This document shows positions 25,617 to 35,600 of a stretch of 45,932 nt of DNA, piece by piece (the stretch's first letter is position 1; each line of letters opens with the position of its first letter). The position numbers and the translations under genes were made by a program. Below the pieces are notes generated by a model. It saw only the letters and a list, made by a program, of their open reading frames with translations. It was not told the DNA's origin and searched no databases. This DNA is from Bacteroidota bacterium (GTDB lineage Bacteria > Bacteroidota > Bacteroidia > B-17B0 > Aurantibacillaceae): contig OMJH01000122.1 of the NCBI GenBank assembly GCA_900299295.1, forward strand, positions 1 to 45,932. Direction: 5' to 3'.

Positions 25617-27049
25617 AAGATTTTTCCGGGGTTCAGTATACCATTCGGATCGAACGTTTTTTTTATTCCCCTGAACAGTTCAAAATGTCGCTCTGTCATC
25701 ACCACCGACATGTAAGGTTTCTGAACTAAACCAATTCCATGTTCACCACTAATAGTTCCGCCAAGCGATTTACACAACTGAAAAATTTCTCTGATTCCCT
25801 CCGGTAATCGTTCGTTCCAACTTCTATCATCCATTTCACCCTTAATAATATTCACATGAAGGTTACCATCGCCGGCATGTCCGTAACATACAGATTGAAA
25901 TCCATATTTCTTGCCAATATCTTTTACGCCTTGCAGCAACTTAGGTAATTCTGCTCTTCTCACTACAGTATCTTCTTCCTTGTATACCGAATTTGATTTT
26001 ACCGCCTCCCCTACCTTGCGCCTGATTTTCCACAACGATGCTTTTTGCTCTGAACTATCCGCAAACAATATCTCATCACATTCGTGGTCGGACATAACAC
26101 TACTAATTACTTCACAGTCGGCGTACAAAACATCTAAATTATTTCCATCCACTTCAATCAACAACAACGCTTCCCACTCCGATTTCACCGTAAAATTTAC
26201 CTCTCCTGCGTAACGTATACTCCAGGCGATCGCATCCCGTTCCATAAATTCCATCGCACTCGGAATAATTCCTTTTCCAAAAACAGCGCTCACAGCCTCA
26301 CAGGCTTTAGTAGCTGAGTAAAAAGGTACGAGCATCAGTAAATCATGTTTCGGAAGCGGTATCAAGCGAAAAATAATTTTAGTGATGATGCCGAGCGTGC
26401 CTTCACTTCCAATCATAAGATGAGTTAGGTTATATCCTGTAGAATATTTCAGTGTGTCGGCACCGGTCATGATGATTTCACCAGTTGGCAATACAACTTC
26501 CAGGTTCAGTACGTAATCGCGTGTAGTGCCGTACTTCACCGCTTTTGGTCCGCCTGAAGAATGTGCCAGATTACCTCCGAGAAAAGAAGATCCCCAACTT
26601 GCCGGGTCCGGGGGGTAAAACAATCCCCTTTTCTTTACTTCCTCCTGAAAATTATAATTAATAACGCCTGGTTCAACGGTGGCCTGCAAATTTCGTTCAT
26701 CAATGTTCAAAATGCGATTGAATCGCTCCATTGAAATCAGCAATCCGCTATAAATGGGAAGCGCACCTCCGCTTAATCCCGTGCCTGCTCCTCTCGGAGT
26801 GACAGGAATATGATTTTCGTTGCAGATTTGAAGCAGTTTAGCAATTTGACTTGCCTTATAGGGACGAGCAACAACTTGTGGCAAATACTCGAGATCTTCC
26901 GTTTCATCTCTGCCGTATTTTTTTAAGCGCTCATTATCGATAAACACATGTTCTTCTCCGCAAATTTCACGAATGCGCTGAAGAAGTTGAGGAGAAATAG
27001 ATGAAAATTCCATTGAAGCAATAAAGTTAATCTTTTCAATTTGCTTCAT
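25613..27049 (-). CDS. FAD-linked oxidase, GlcD/D-lactate dehydrogenase family
   Basis: This flavoprotein oxidises a 2-hydroxy acid, such as glycolate or D-lactate. The FAD-binding PCMH domain contains VTPRGAGTGLSGGALP, FYPPDPASWGSSFLGGNLAH and TGYNLTHLMIGSEGTLGII. The C-terminal FAD_oxidase_C domain contains CYGHAGDGNLHVNI and ISGEHGIGLVQKPY, ending NPGKIF. At about 478 aa it matches GlcD subunits rather than the longer fusion with a C-terminal Fe-S domain, and no glcF-like gene is adjacent. I use the ATG at 27049; a TTG three bases upstream is possible, and the ATG at 27013 (MEFSSISPQLL) may be the true start since conserved sequence begins there. Confidence 0.9.
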   Translation of the reverse strand: MKQIEKINFIASMEFSSISPQLLQRIREICGEEHVFIDNERLKKYGRDETEDLEYLPQVVARPYKASQIAKLLQICNENHIPVTPRGAGTGLSGGALPIYSGLLISMERFNRILNIDERNLQATVEPGVINYNFQEEVKKRGLFYPPDPASWGSSFLGGNLAHSSGGPKAVKYGTTRDYVLNLEVVLPTGEIIMTGADTLKYSTGYNLTHLMIGSEGTLGIITKIIFRLIPLPKHDLLMLVPFYSATKACEAVSAVFGKGIIPSAMEFMERDAIAWSIRYAGEVNFTVKSEWEALLLIEVDGNNLDVLYADCEVISSVMSDHECDEILFADSSEQKASLWKIRRKVGEAVKSNSVYKEEDTVVRRAELPKLLQGVKDIGKKYGFQSVCYGHAGDGNLHVNIIKGEMDDRSWNERLPEGIREIFQLCKSLGGTISGEHGIGLVQKPYMSVVMTERHFELFRGIKKTFDPNGILNPGKIF

Positions 27050-27095
27050 CAAAGTTCATTTATTTTTAATTAAGTTTATGCGATAAATTGATTTT

Positions 27096-29258
27096 ATGAA
27101 AATTAAATATTTGATTCTTTCCGTCACTTTGACTTTTATTGTTTTTCTTCAGATATCGGCCCAAATAACGCTGGAAGATGTTTTTAAAAACGGGAAATAC
27201 CGTCCTGCCTTTGCAAGTGGTTTCAACAGTATGAATGACGCAAATTCGTTTGCGGATTTTGATGAAAATGAAAATCTGTGCCGCTATGAATTTAAGACTG
27301 GAAAAAAAATCGAAACGCTTGTCAACGCTGCTGATGTGAAACTTTCAGGCAAACAAATTCCTATCTACGATTATCGTTTCAATCAAAACGAAACCAAAAT
27401 CCTTCTTGCAACAGAAAAAGAACCTATTTACCGCCGATCTTCAAAAGAAACAAATTTTGTATTTGATCTTGCGTCAAAAAAAGTAACGGAACTTTCCAAA
27501 AACGGAAAACAAATGTTTGCCGATTTCTCGCCGAATGGCAAACAAATCGCCTTTGTGCGTGACAACAATATTTTTTTAAGTGATGCTGAAGGAAATGAAA
27601 AACAAATTACAAAGGATGGTGAATGGAACAAAATTAAGAATGGCTGGTGCGATTGGGTGTATGAAGAAGAATTTGAATTTGCAAAAGCCTTTTGGTGGAA
27701 CGCTGACGGAAGTAAAATAGCTTTTTTACGTTTTGATGAAACGGATGTAAAAGAATATTCGATGACCCTTTACAAAGGACTTTATACAAGCCCCTATAAT
27801 TTCAAATACCCAAAAGCCGGCGACGCTAACTCAAGTATTTCATTACATATTTATGAGCTCAAAAGCGACAAAACAACCCAAGTGGATATCGGCACTGAAA
27901 CCGACATTTATATTCCGAGGGTTCAATGGACAAATGATCCATCTATTCTATCTTATCAGCGTATGAACCGACTTCAGAGTCAAAATGAACTTTTTTTCTG
28001 GAATTGCGAAATTGAAAAAAACCAATTGATCTTATCAGAAACAGCAGAAACCTACGTTGATGTTCACAACGATTTAACTTTTTTAAGCAATAACAAAGGA
28101 TTTATCTGGACCAGTGAGCGAGATGGATATAATCATCTTTACCATTACAATTTTACCGGAAAGCTTATCAATCAGATTACAAAAGGCAGTTGGGATGTGA
28201 CCAACTTTATCGGATTCGATGAAAAGCGAAGTTTACTTTACTATAACAGTACTGAAACATCACCAACGGATCGTGACTTATCCTGCGTAAGCTTGGATAG
28301 TAAAAAGAAGAAAAAACTAAACACAAGAAGAGGAACTACCGAAGCTGAATTTTCTTCCAGCTTTAACTATTATTTGTCCACGTGGTCGGACGCAAATACT
28401 CCATATGAATTTGCGTTGTATTCAGCCGACGGAAAACTGATTAAGGTTTTGGAGGAAAATATAGATTTAAAAAATAAGGTGAATGAATTGGCACTTCAGA
28501 AAAAAGAGTTCTTTCAGTTTAAAACAAGTGAAGGAGTTGAGTTGAACGGCTGGATGATTAAACCGAAAAATTTCAACGCAGAAAAAAAATATCCTGTCTA
28601 TATGTTTGCTTATGGAGGACCCGGTGCCAATGAGTGTAACAATCAATGGGAAAGCGATGTAATGTGGCAGCATCTGCTGAGTCAGGAAGGTTATATGGTA
28701 GTTTGTGTGGATGGAAGAGGAACATTAGGAAGAGGCAGAGCATTTAAACATAGCACCTATTTACAATTGGGCAAACTTGAAACAATAGATCAGATTGAGG
28801 CTGCAAAATACGTTGGTAATCTTTCATTCGTTGACAAAAACCGAATCGGTTTTCAGGGATGGAGTTTCGGCGGATACCTTGCGAGTTTACTCATTACCAA
28901 GGGAGCTGATTATTTCAAAACAGCAATAGCCGTTGCTCCGGTTACCAACTGGCGTTTTTATGATAATATTTATACCGAGCGATTTATGCGTAAGCCGCAG
29001 GAAAATGCAGACGGATACGACAACAACTCGCCAATCAATTTTGTAAAAAACATTAAAGGAAAGTATTTATTGATACATGGATCTGCAGATGATAATGTGC
29101 ATTATCAAAATTCCATGGAAATGGCGAAGGAACTTGTAAAAAACAATATCCCTTTTGACATGATGACCTATCCCGACAAAAACCACGGAATTTACGGTGG
29201 CAATACCCGACTTCATCTTTTCACGAAAATCCTTAAGTTTGTGAAAGATAACCTATAG
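27096..29258 (+). CDS. Dipeptidyl-peptidase IV (S9 family)
   Basis: It removes N-terminal dipeptides, typically after Pro or Ala, from peptides in the periplasm. The 720 aa protein has a signal peptide (about 1-23, ending QISAQ). A beta-propeller follows, with the diagnostic DWVYEEEFEF, whose glutamates bind the substrate N-terminus. The alpha/beta hydrolase domain has Ser590 in GWSFGGY, Asp665 in HGSADDNVHY and His697 in DKNHGIYGG. Size and motifs match bacterial DPP IV. It is 19 bases upstream of a POT peptide transporter and should be co-transcribed, so released di- and tripeptides could be taken up directly. A near-match -7 element, TAAGTTTA, lies at 27071-27078. Confidence 0.95.
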   Translation: MKIKYLILSVTLTFIVFLQISAQITLEDVFKNGKYRPAFASGFNSMNDANSFADFDENENLCRYEFKTGKKIETLVNAADVKLSGKQIPIYDYRFNQNETKILLATEKEPIYRRSSKETNFVFDLASKKVTELSKNGKQMFADFSPNGKQIAFVRDNNIFLSDAEGNEKQITKDGEWNKIKNGWCDWVYEEEFEFAKAFWWNADGSKIAFLRFDETDVKEYSMTLYKGLYTSPYNFKYPKAGDANSSISLHIYELKSDKTTQVDIGTETDIYIPRVQWTNDPSILSYQRMNRLQSQNELFFWNCEIEKNQLILSETAETYVDVHNDLTFLSNNKGFIWTSERDGYNHLYHYNFTGKLINQITKGSWDVTNFIGFDEKRSLLYYNSTETSPTDRDLSCVSLDSKKKKKLNTRRGTTEAEFSSSFNYYLSTWSDANTPYEFALYSADGKLIKVLEENIDLKNKVNELALQKKEFFQFKTSEGVELNGWMIKPKNFNAEKKYPVYMFAYGGPGANECNNQWESDVMWQHLLSQEGYMVVCVDGRGTLGRGRAFKHSTYLQLGKLETIDQIEAAKYVGNLSFVDKNRIGFQGWSFGGYLASLLITKGADYFKTAIAVAPVTNWRFYDNIYTERFMRKPQENADGYDNNSPINFVKNIKGKYLLIHGSADDNVHYQNSMEMAKELVKNNIPFDMMTYPDKNHGIYGGNTRLHLFTKILKFVKDNL

Positions 29259-29277
29259 TTTAACCCAAACAACACAC

Positions 29278-31263
29278 ATGGAAAAAACAAACTCCACGAC
29301 CGGACACCCTAAGGGATTGTATCTTTTATTTGCCACTGAAATGTGGGAGCGCTTCAGCTATTATGGAATGCGCGCCATTTTCACCCTTTACATGATCAAG
29401 GCTTTGGTGATGGACAAGGCACTTTCAAGTGCGTTATACGGCGACTATACCGGTCTAGTATATCTTACTCCTCTTATTGGCGGCTTCGTTGCTGACCGGT
29501 ATTGGGGCAACAGAAAATCCATCATTTTTGGTGGTATTTTAATGGCAATTGGTCAATTTTTTATGTTCATGAGTGCACTCAATTATTCTAACGCGGGATT
29601 TGCCACTTCAATGATGTTTATCGGCTTAGCCTTTCTAATTGTAGGGAACGGTTTCTTTAAGCCCAATATTTCTACCATGGTTGGTTCTTTATACAAAGAA
29701 GGTGACACGCGTGTTGATTCGGCATTTACCATTTTTTATATGGGAATTAACGCGGGAGCATTATTGGCACCACTTGTTTGCGGCGGTTTGGGAGATACCG
29801 GAAATGCTGCAGATTTTAAATGGGGATTTCTTTCGGCCTGCATTGGAATGGTAATTTCACTTTATCTGTTTATTACTTTAAAAAACAAATATATCATTAC
29901 TCCTGATGGAAAAGCTATTGGCGAGTCACCAAAGAAAGTTGAACAAACGACTGATTCCGAAGCTTCATCATCATTCAAGCAGTCGACAATAATGTTATGG
30001 TCGGTTGTATTCGTTGTATTATTCTTTTTGTTTAAGGGGTATTTCAACTTCGATTATGTCTTCTCACTTATTTGCGATTGCTGCATTGTTTTTCCCGGTT
30101 TAATTTTATCGGATTCATCACTCACAAAGGTAGAGCGTTCCAGAATTTGGGTTATTTACATCATTGCTTTTTTCGTGATATTTTTCTGGATGGCTTTTGA
30201 ACAAGCCGGTGCATCACTTACGTTTTTTGCTGAAGAGCAAACAGACAGAACCTTATTCAGCTGGACCGTTCCCGCAAGTTATTTTCAAACCATAAATCCA
30301 GTAGCAATTGTTGTGCTTGCCCCACTTTTTGCTCTAATGTGGACAAAGCTGGGTAAGAAAAACCGCGAGCCTGCTTCACCATTAAAACAAGCAATTGGTT
30401 TATTTCTATTATCTGTTGGATACATAGTCATTTGTCTTGCAGTTAAGAATCTTGCTCCTGGTGTCCGTGTTTCAATGTTTGTTTTATTCAGTTTATATTT
30501 CATTCATACAATGGGTGAGCTTTGCCTTTCTCCTATCGGATTATCAATGGTGGTTAAGCTTGCTCCTGCACGCTATGCCTCGCTTTTGATGGGCGTTTGG
30601 TTTTTGAGTACAGCTTTCGCCAATAAACTTGCTGGCGACCTCAGTGCTTTTTACCCTGAAAACGTTCACAAAGAATTAAAAGCAGACGCGAACGATTTCA
30701 GATTTTACGCAAGCACAACAGATTCAAGCGGAAAAGCTGTTGAAATCGAAAAACTAATTCACGCAGATTCAAATTATATTAAGCAAGGTGCCGGAAAACT
30801 TCCGGTTTGGAAAGTTGAACTTGCAAGTGATCATGCTGAAAAGAAACCTGAACTGGCCGGATTCGCAAAGTTCGCCTCCAATTTTAAAAGTGATCCGCTA
30901 ATTTCCGCTCTTAGCGGAAGTAAACCCGACTCAGTTATGAAAATTTCGTTGGTAACAAATAACACACCCGTAGTAGATTCATTTTTACTGAAACAAGCAT
31001 TACTTGAAACCAAAAGAAGTTACACTGCTATTAGTGAAGACGGAAAATTTCTTTTTGTGTTAAAAGAAGAAGAACGAAAAAATAAACCCATAATTGCTAT
31101 GGAAAAATGGAATTTGAATCCTGAAAAACCAACTGTAGCAGGATTTAAAATTGAAGGTCTATATGAGTTCTTCATGTTGTTTGTGGGAATTTCAGGGGTA
31201 TCCTCAATCCTGTTGTTTTTCATGAGCAAAACCTTACTTAAAATGATGCACGGTCTTCGCTAG
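29278..31263 (+). CDS. POT/PTR2 proton-dependent oligopeptide transporter with large insert
   Basis: This inner-membrane symporter imports di- and tripeptides with protons. Family motifs are the ExxER in ATEMWERFSYYGMRAIF (helix 1), GGFVADRYWGNRKSI, and the PTR2 signature FYMGINAGALLAPLVCGG. Most helices are clear up to about residue 455 (GVWFLSTAFANKLAGDLSAF). Then comes a hydrophilic insert of about 165 residues (455-622) before one last helix, EFFMLFVGISGVSSILLFFM. Typical POT proteins are 450-500 aa with a short loop there; the total of 661 aa is due to this insert. The insert lacks cysteines and has a beta-rich look. The gene lies after the DPP IV gene and converges on the MATE gene. Confidence 0.93.
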   Translation: MEKTNSTTGHPKGLYLLFATEMWERFSYYGMRAIFTLYMIKALVMDKALSSALYGDYTGLVYLTPLIGGFVADRYWGNRKSIIFGGILMAIGQFFMFMSALNYSNAGFATSMMFIGLAFLIVGNGFFKPNISTMVGSLYKEGDTRVDSAFTIFYMGINAGALLAPLVCGGLGDTGNAADFKWGFLSACIGMVISLYLFITLKNKYIITPDGKAIGESPKKVEQTTDSEASSSFKQSTIMLWSVVFVVLFFLFKGYFNFDYVFSLICDCCIVFPGLILSDSSLTKVERSRIWVIYIIAFFVIFFWMAFEQAGASLTFFAEEQTDRTLFSWTVPASYFQTINPVAIVVLAPLFALMWTKLGKKNREPASPLKQAIGLFLLSVGYIVICLAVKNLAPGVRVSMFVLFSLYFIHTMGELCLSPIGLSMVVKLAPARYASLLMGVWFLSTAFANKLAGDLSAFYPENVHKELKADANDFRFYASTTDSSGKAVEIEKLIHADSNYIKQGAGKLPVWKVELASDHAEKKPELAGFAKFASNFKSDPLISALSGSKPDSVMKISLVTNNTPVVDSFLLKQALLETKRSYTAISEDGKFLFVLKEEERKNKPIIAMEKWNLNPEKPTVAGFKIEGLYEFFMLFVGISGVSSILLFFMSKTLLKMMHGLR

Positions 31264-31284
31264 AAAAAGTTATTTTCAATTACC

Positions 31285-32607
31285 TTATTTCGTTAATTTT
31301 CGGAAACGGAAATAGAGATTAAATGCCACAAACATTAAGCTGATGCTTAATGCCATCCAAACTCCGTACACTTTAAGATCAAGGCGGAAAGCCAGCAACC
31401 ATGCAAGTGGTATGGCAATTAACCAATAACCGATAAACGTTACTGCAGTGGGGTATCGCACGTCTTCCATTCCGCGAAGGATTCCGAGTGCAGTTACTTG
31501 TATTCCATCAAACAACTGAAAAAAAGCAGCGAAAAGCAACAAATTAGAACTCATGTTGGCAACCTCGTTTGAATCTGTAAAAGCTGTCGGAAGAAAATTC
31601 CGCAAAATAAATAACAAAAAAGCAAAGAAAAGCATGCAATAAAACACAAGGATGAATGCAGTATTTCCAGCTACCCGTAATTCCTTCTTATCCCCTGAAC
31701 CAAAGTATTCTGAGGCACGAATAGTAGCAGCACCGGAAATCCCGTTGGCAAACATATAGGTAAATGCTGCGATACCGATTGCGATACCATGCGCATCAAT
31801 AGATTGTTTTCCGAACACCCCGCACATCAACCCACAAATAACAAAGGCAGCCACCTCAAAAACAAATTGAGAACCTGAACCTAATCCGTTAACAAGTATC
31901 CTCCGCACCTTTATCCATTGAACTTTTACTTTACGAAATTCTGTTCCGGGATGCATTTTTTTTGATTGGAAAATACAAACCACAAATAAAACTCCCATCA
32001 ACATCCGGGCAAAAAAAGTGGCCCAGCAGGAGCCCATATAACCTAGAGCAGGAAAAAAGGCTATTCCCTTGATTAAACAATAATTCAAAACGATGTTGAA
32101 AAAATTTCCGATGATGGAAATATACATAGAGGGTGAGGTTAGTCCTAATCCCTCAGCATACTGTTTACAGACAAAAAATACACTAACAGGTATGATCGAC
32201 AGAATAAGCACTCTGAAAAAAGGAATTGCAAGCTCAACTACTTCTTCCGGCTGACCTAAATAATTCAAAACAGGAGTGGAAAAAAACAAAACCGCAAAAA
32301 GAAAAACAGAAAGTGCCAAAAGAGTAACTAAAGAATTCTTCAATAATCCGGATTTTTCAGCATCGTCAAGCTGAACCTTTGCGTATGAAACCAAGGGTGT
32401 GATGGCAAAAGATACACCGATTTCGAAAACAAGTAATAAGGTAAAAAGCTGGTTTGACAATATGCCTGCAGCCTGCTCTGTTTCACCGAAAAACTTACCA
32501 AGAAACATATTGTCAACCATTCCGGTTACAATATGTCCGACCTGGGCAACAATAATTGGCGCCGCCAGCCAAACCGTCTGCCGTATGTGAAACGATGAAG
32601 CGCTCAA
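31285..32607 (-). CDS. MATE-family multidrug/toxin efflux transporter
   Basis: This is a probable Na+- or H+-coupled exporter of the MATE (NorM/DinF) family, 440 aa with about 12 membrane helices. Recognisable pieces are QTVWLAAPIIVAQVGHIVTG with the following MVDNMFLGKFFGETEQAAGI in helix 1-2, GLGSGSQFVFEVAAFVICGL at the start of the second half, and GAATIRASEYFGSGDKKELR with the family pattern after helix 8. The two-fold internal repeat is apparent. It starts 8 bases after the stop of the ABCG gene and is likely co-transcribed with it. The substrate is unknown. Confidence 0.93.
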   Translation of the reverse strand: MSASSFHIRQTVWLAAPIIVAQVGHIVTGMVDNMFLGKFFGETEQAAGILSNQLFTLLLVFEIGVSFAITPLVSYAKVQLDDAEKSGLLKNSLVTLLALSVFLFAVLFFSTPVLNYLGQPEEVVELAIPFFRVLILSIIPVSVFFVCKQYAEGLGLTSPSMYISIIGNFFNIVLNYCLIKGIAFFPALGYMGSCWATFFARMLMGVLFVVCIFQSKKMHPGTEFRKVKVQWIKVRRILVNGLGSGSQFVFEVAAFVICGLMCGVFGKQSIDAHGIAIGIAAFTYMFANGISGAATIRASEYFGSGDKKELRVAGNTAFILVFYCMLFFAFLLFILRNFLPTAFTDSNEVANMSSNLLLFAAFFQLFDGIQVTALGILRGMEDVRYPTAVTFIGYWLIAIPLAWLLAFRLDLKVYGVWMALSISLMFVAFNLYFRFRKLTK

Positions 32608-32615
32608 CTATAGGT

Positions 32616-35600
32616 TTATTTACTTTTTCTTCTCACAATAAAACCTAAACCATTACTTAAATAGTCTAGCATTTTTCTCAACACGTCAAAATAAAGTGTA
32701 ATTCCGAGCACTATCGACATAAACCAGATTACACAGATATTAAAATAAAAAGTATTAAATGAAAGGCCTCCTAAATTCTTAACCGGGGCAAAAAAATGCG
32801 CGCGTCCTGTATTATTTTCAGGATTGAGGAAAATAGGATTTGATCGCTGAATTAACTTGCTGTTCCTTTCCAGAATTTTATCCGATAAATCATTCTTATT
32901 CTTCACCAAATCAGCCAATGCTTGATTACTATAATCCAACTGAAAGGAATAAAACGGAATTGAATCGTAATTATCCATTTGCTCGAAAGCATTTTTTGCG
33001 AATTCAACATATTCACTTTTATTACCGATTCCTTTTTGTCCGGCCACTATTGAATTTAACGCTGCAAAATCTTTTTTTTCCAACGCCATCACTACGGCAT
33101 CTTTACAATCATAACGGTAATAATTAGATTGCCGATTAAAAAACGTTTTATATTCATTATTCAGCCACATGGAAAGAAAACTTAATCCATTAACATCGGA
33201 AACATTTCCGTTATCGGTAATGGAAATTTTACTGAATTCCGGAAATCTCAGCGGATACCCGTTTTTTGATGCCTCAGCCTGTTCCCTTTTCAATTCAGTT
33301 TTCAGTAACTTCAGATCTGTATTTTGCTGTTTTATCAAATCTTTTTTTCCACCGTTCGATTTTATTCGTTCAATTTTCTTATTTATTCTTTCCAGCCAGT
33401 AGATGGTTTTGAAATCAGCCTGCTCAAAGTTTTTTTCGAAGGAATAAAACAAACGTTCGTATTTATTGTTCACAAATTGATTAACCGCCAATGCTTCAAA
33501 GCCCCAACGGGACACCATTACTTCGCCCCAGAACGGCACAACACCTTGTTCGGTAACGGAAGGATTTAATTTGTCGAACTTTACAAGAACGCCACTCAGT
33601 AATAACTGAGGAATAATTAAAAAAGGTATCAGGATATATATTGTTATTGCTGAATTAAATGCTGAGGACACATTCAATCCGAGTAGATTGGCAAAACAAC
33701 TCACACTGAAAAGCACGAGCCAATAATCGAACCACATCCCTTTAATTCCTAATATGGAATTTCCTATTAGCACAAACATCATTGTTTGAACAGCAGAAAG
33801 AACAAATAGAATTACAATTTTGCTCATCAGATAACTGCTGTTGCTGAGATTCAAAAATTTCTCACGTTTTCGAATTTTACGATCCTTGATAATTTCTTCC
33901 GCAGAAACTGTAAGTCCGATAAATAAAGCTACCACAACTGCCATAAACAAATAGGCGGGGATATTTTCATTTTCTCCGAAAATATAACCATGCCGAAGAA
34001 ACTCATCTGTATTATAAAACCGGACTAAAAAAGAAAGTATAAATGCTAACAGCGGAGCCTCAAGAAAATTTATAAGTACATATTGCTGGTTGGCAAGTTT
34101 ACTCAAAACATCACGTCGAATAAAAATTTTCAACTGATTAAACCAACCCGGAATCTGTAATACTTTTTGAGGCTTGACTGTCTCATGTTTGGCAGACTCC
34201 AAGCGTGATTCGATTTGTTCACGATAATAATCTGACCACTCCGAAGGAGAGTACTTCCTGTTTTGTGTATGGTTTCCATACTCATCAAGCACCTTCGTTT
34301 CGATAATATTAAAAATCTGCTCGGGATTTACATTTCCACACAATTCACATTCACTTTCTTCACATTTTACATGGTGAATAAGGCGCTTGAAATAAATAAC
34401 TGCATCGACAGGATTACCATAAAAAATTGGATATCCACCCACATCCAGAATCAACATTTTATCAAACATCTTATAGATATCGGAGGAGGGCTGATGAATA
34501 ACCACAAAAATTAGTTTACCTTTTAGTGATAACTCTTTCAACAGATCCATGATATTTTCAGAGTCGCGTGATGATAGCCCGGAAGTAGGTTCATCTACAA
34601 ATAATACGGAAGGTTCACGAATTAACTCGAGTGCAATGTTAAGACGCTTTCGTTGTCCGCCGGAAATAGTTTTTTCCAAAGGTGAACCGACCTTAAGGTC
34701 TCGCGTTTCATATAACCCTAAATCACTTAGCGTTTTTATTACCTTTTCCCTGATTTCAGATTCTGAATTATCACCGAAACATAGCTTTGCGTTGAAAAAT
34801 AAATTTTGGAAAACGGTTAGCTCTTCAATCAATAAGTCATCTTGAGAAACATGACCAATTACACCTTCCAGTTCCTTTTTGTGTGTATGAATGTTTATTC
34901 CATTAATAGACACTTCGCCGGATGAAGGTGTGTCATTTCCATTTAAGACATTCAATAGGGTTGACTTTCCCGCGCCCGAACCCCCCATTATGCCAACCAG
35001 CCTTCCGCCAACCTCGTTTATAGAAATATCACGCAACCCTTTTTTACCACTTTTGAATTGATACTCAAGATGATTTGCTGAAAAAGTTAACGGATGTCGC
35101 GAATCATCGGCCAAAAATCGACTAACAATTTCGCTGTAATATATTGGTTTTACCTTCGCGCTTTTTAAAGAAGACCCCGGGTTGAAAATATAAATTCTTT
35201 CAGGATATAAAGTTTGTCCATTTAACAACAGCTCCATTTTACCAAAAAGTTTCAACACAAACATATTAACGTTTGAAAGCTTCATCACTATAACTTCAGC
35301 TTCAGGAGAAAATTGCTCGCATCGAAAGTGCCTGGCGATTTTTAAACCGGAATCAGACCTGCTGTTTATGAACAACAAATGTTCTAAATCCATAGCCGAA
35401 ATGGATTTTTTTTCAATAAAAGATTTTAAATTTTCGTATTCGTTAAACGGAATATTAAAAGCGTTGGCAACAGTAGTCGCAAATTCCAGCTCCTGCTCGG
35501 AAATCTGATCAGAGGAGTCAATAAGTTCAAGTAAACGAATAAGCACAATTACCTTTTGTACTTGTTCCAACTCCTTGTTAATTTCGGTACAAATTTTCAA

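Noticed and set aside
32840-33127. 95-codon plus-strand frame inside the ABCG gene
   Set aside because: Antisense shadow with biased composition; the minus-strand gene is continuous here.
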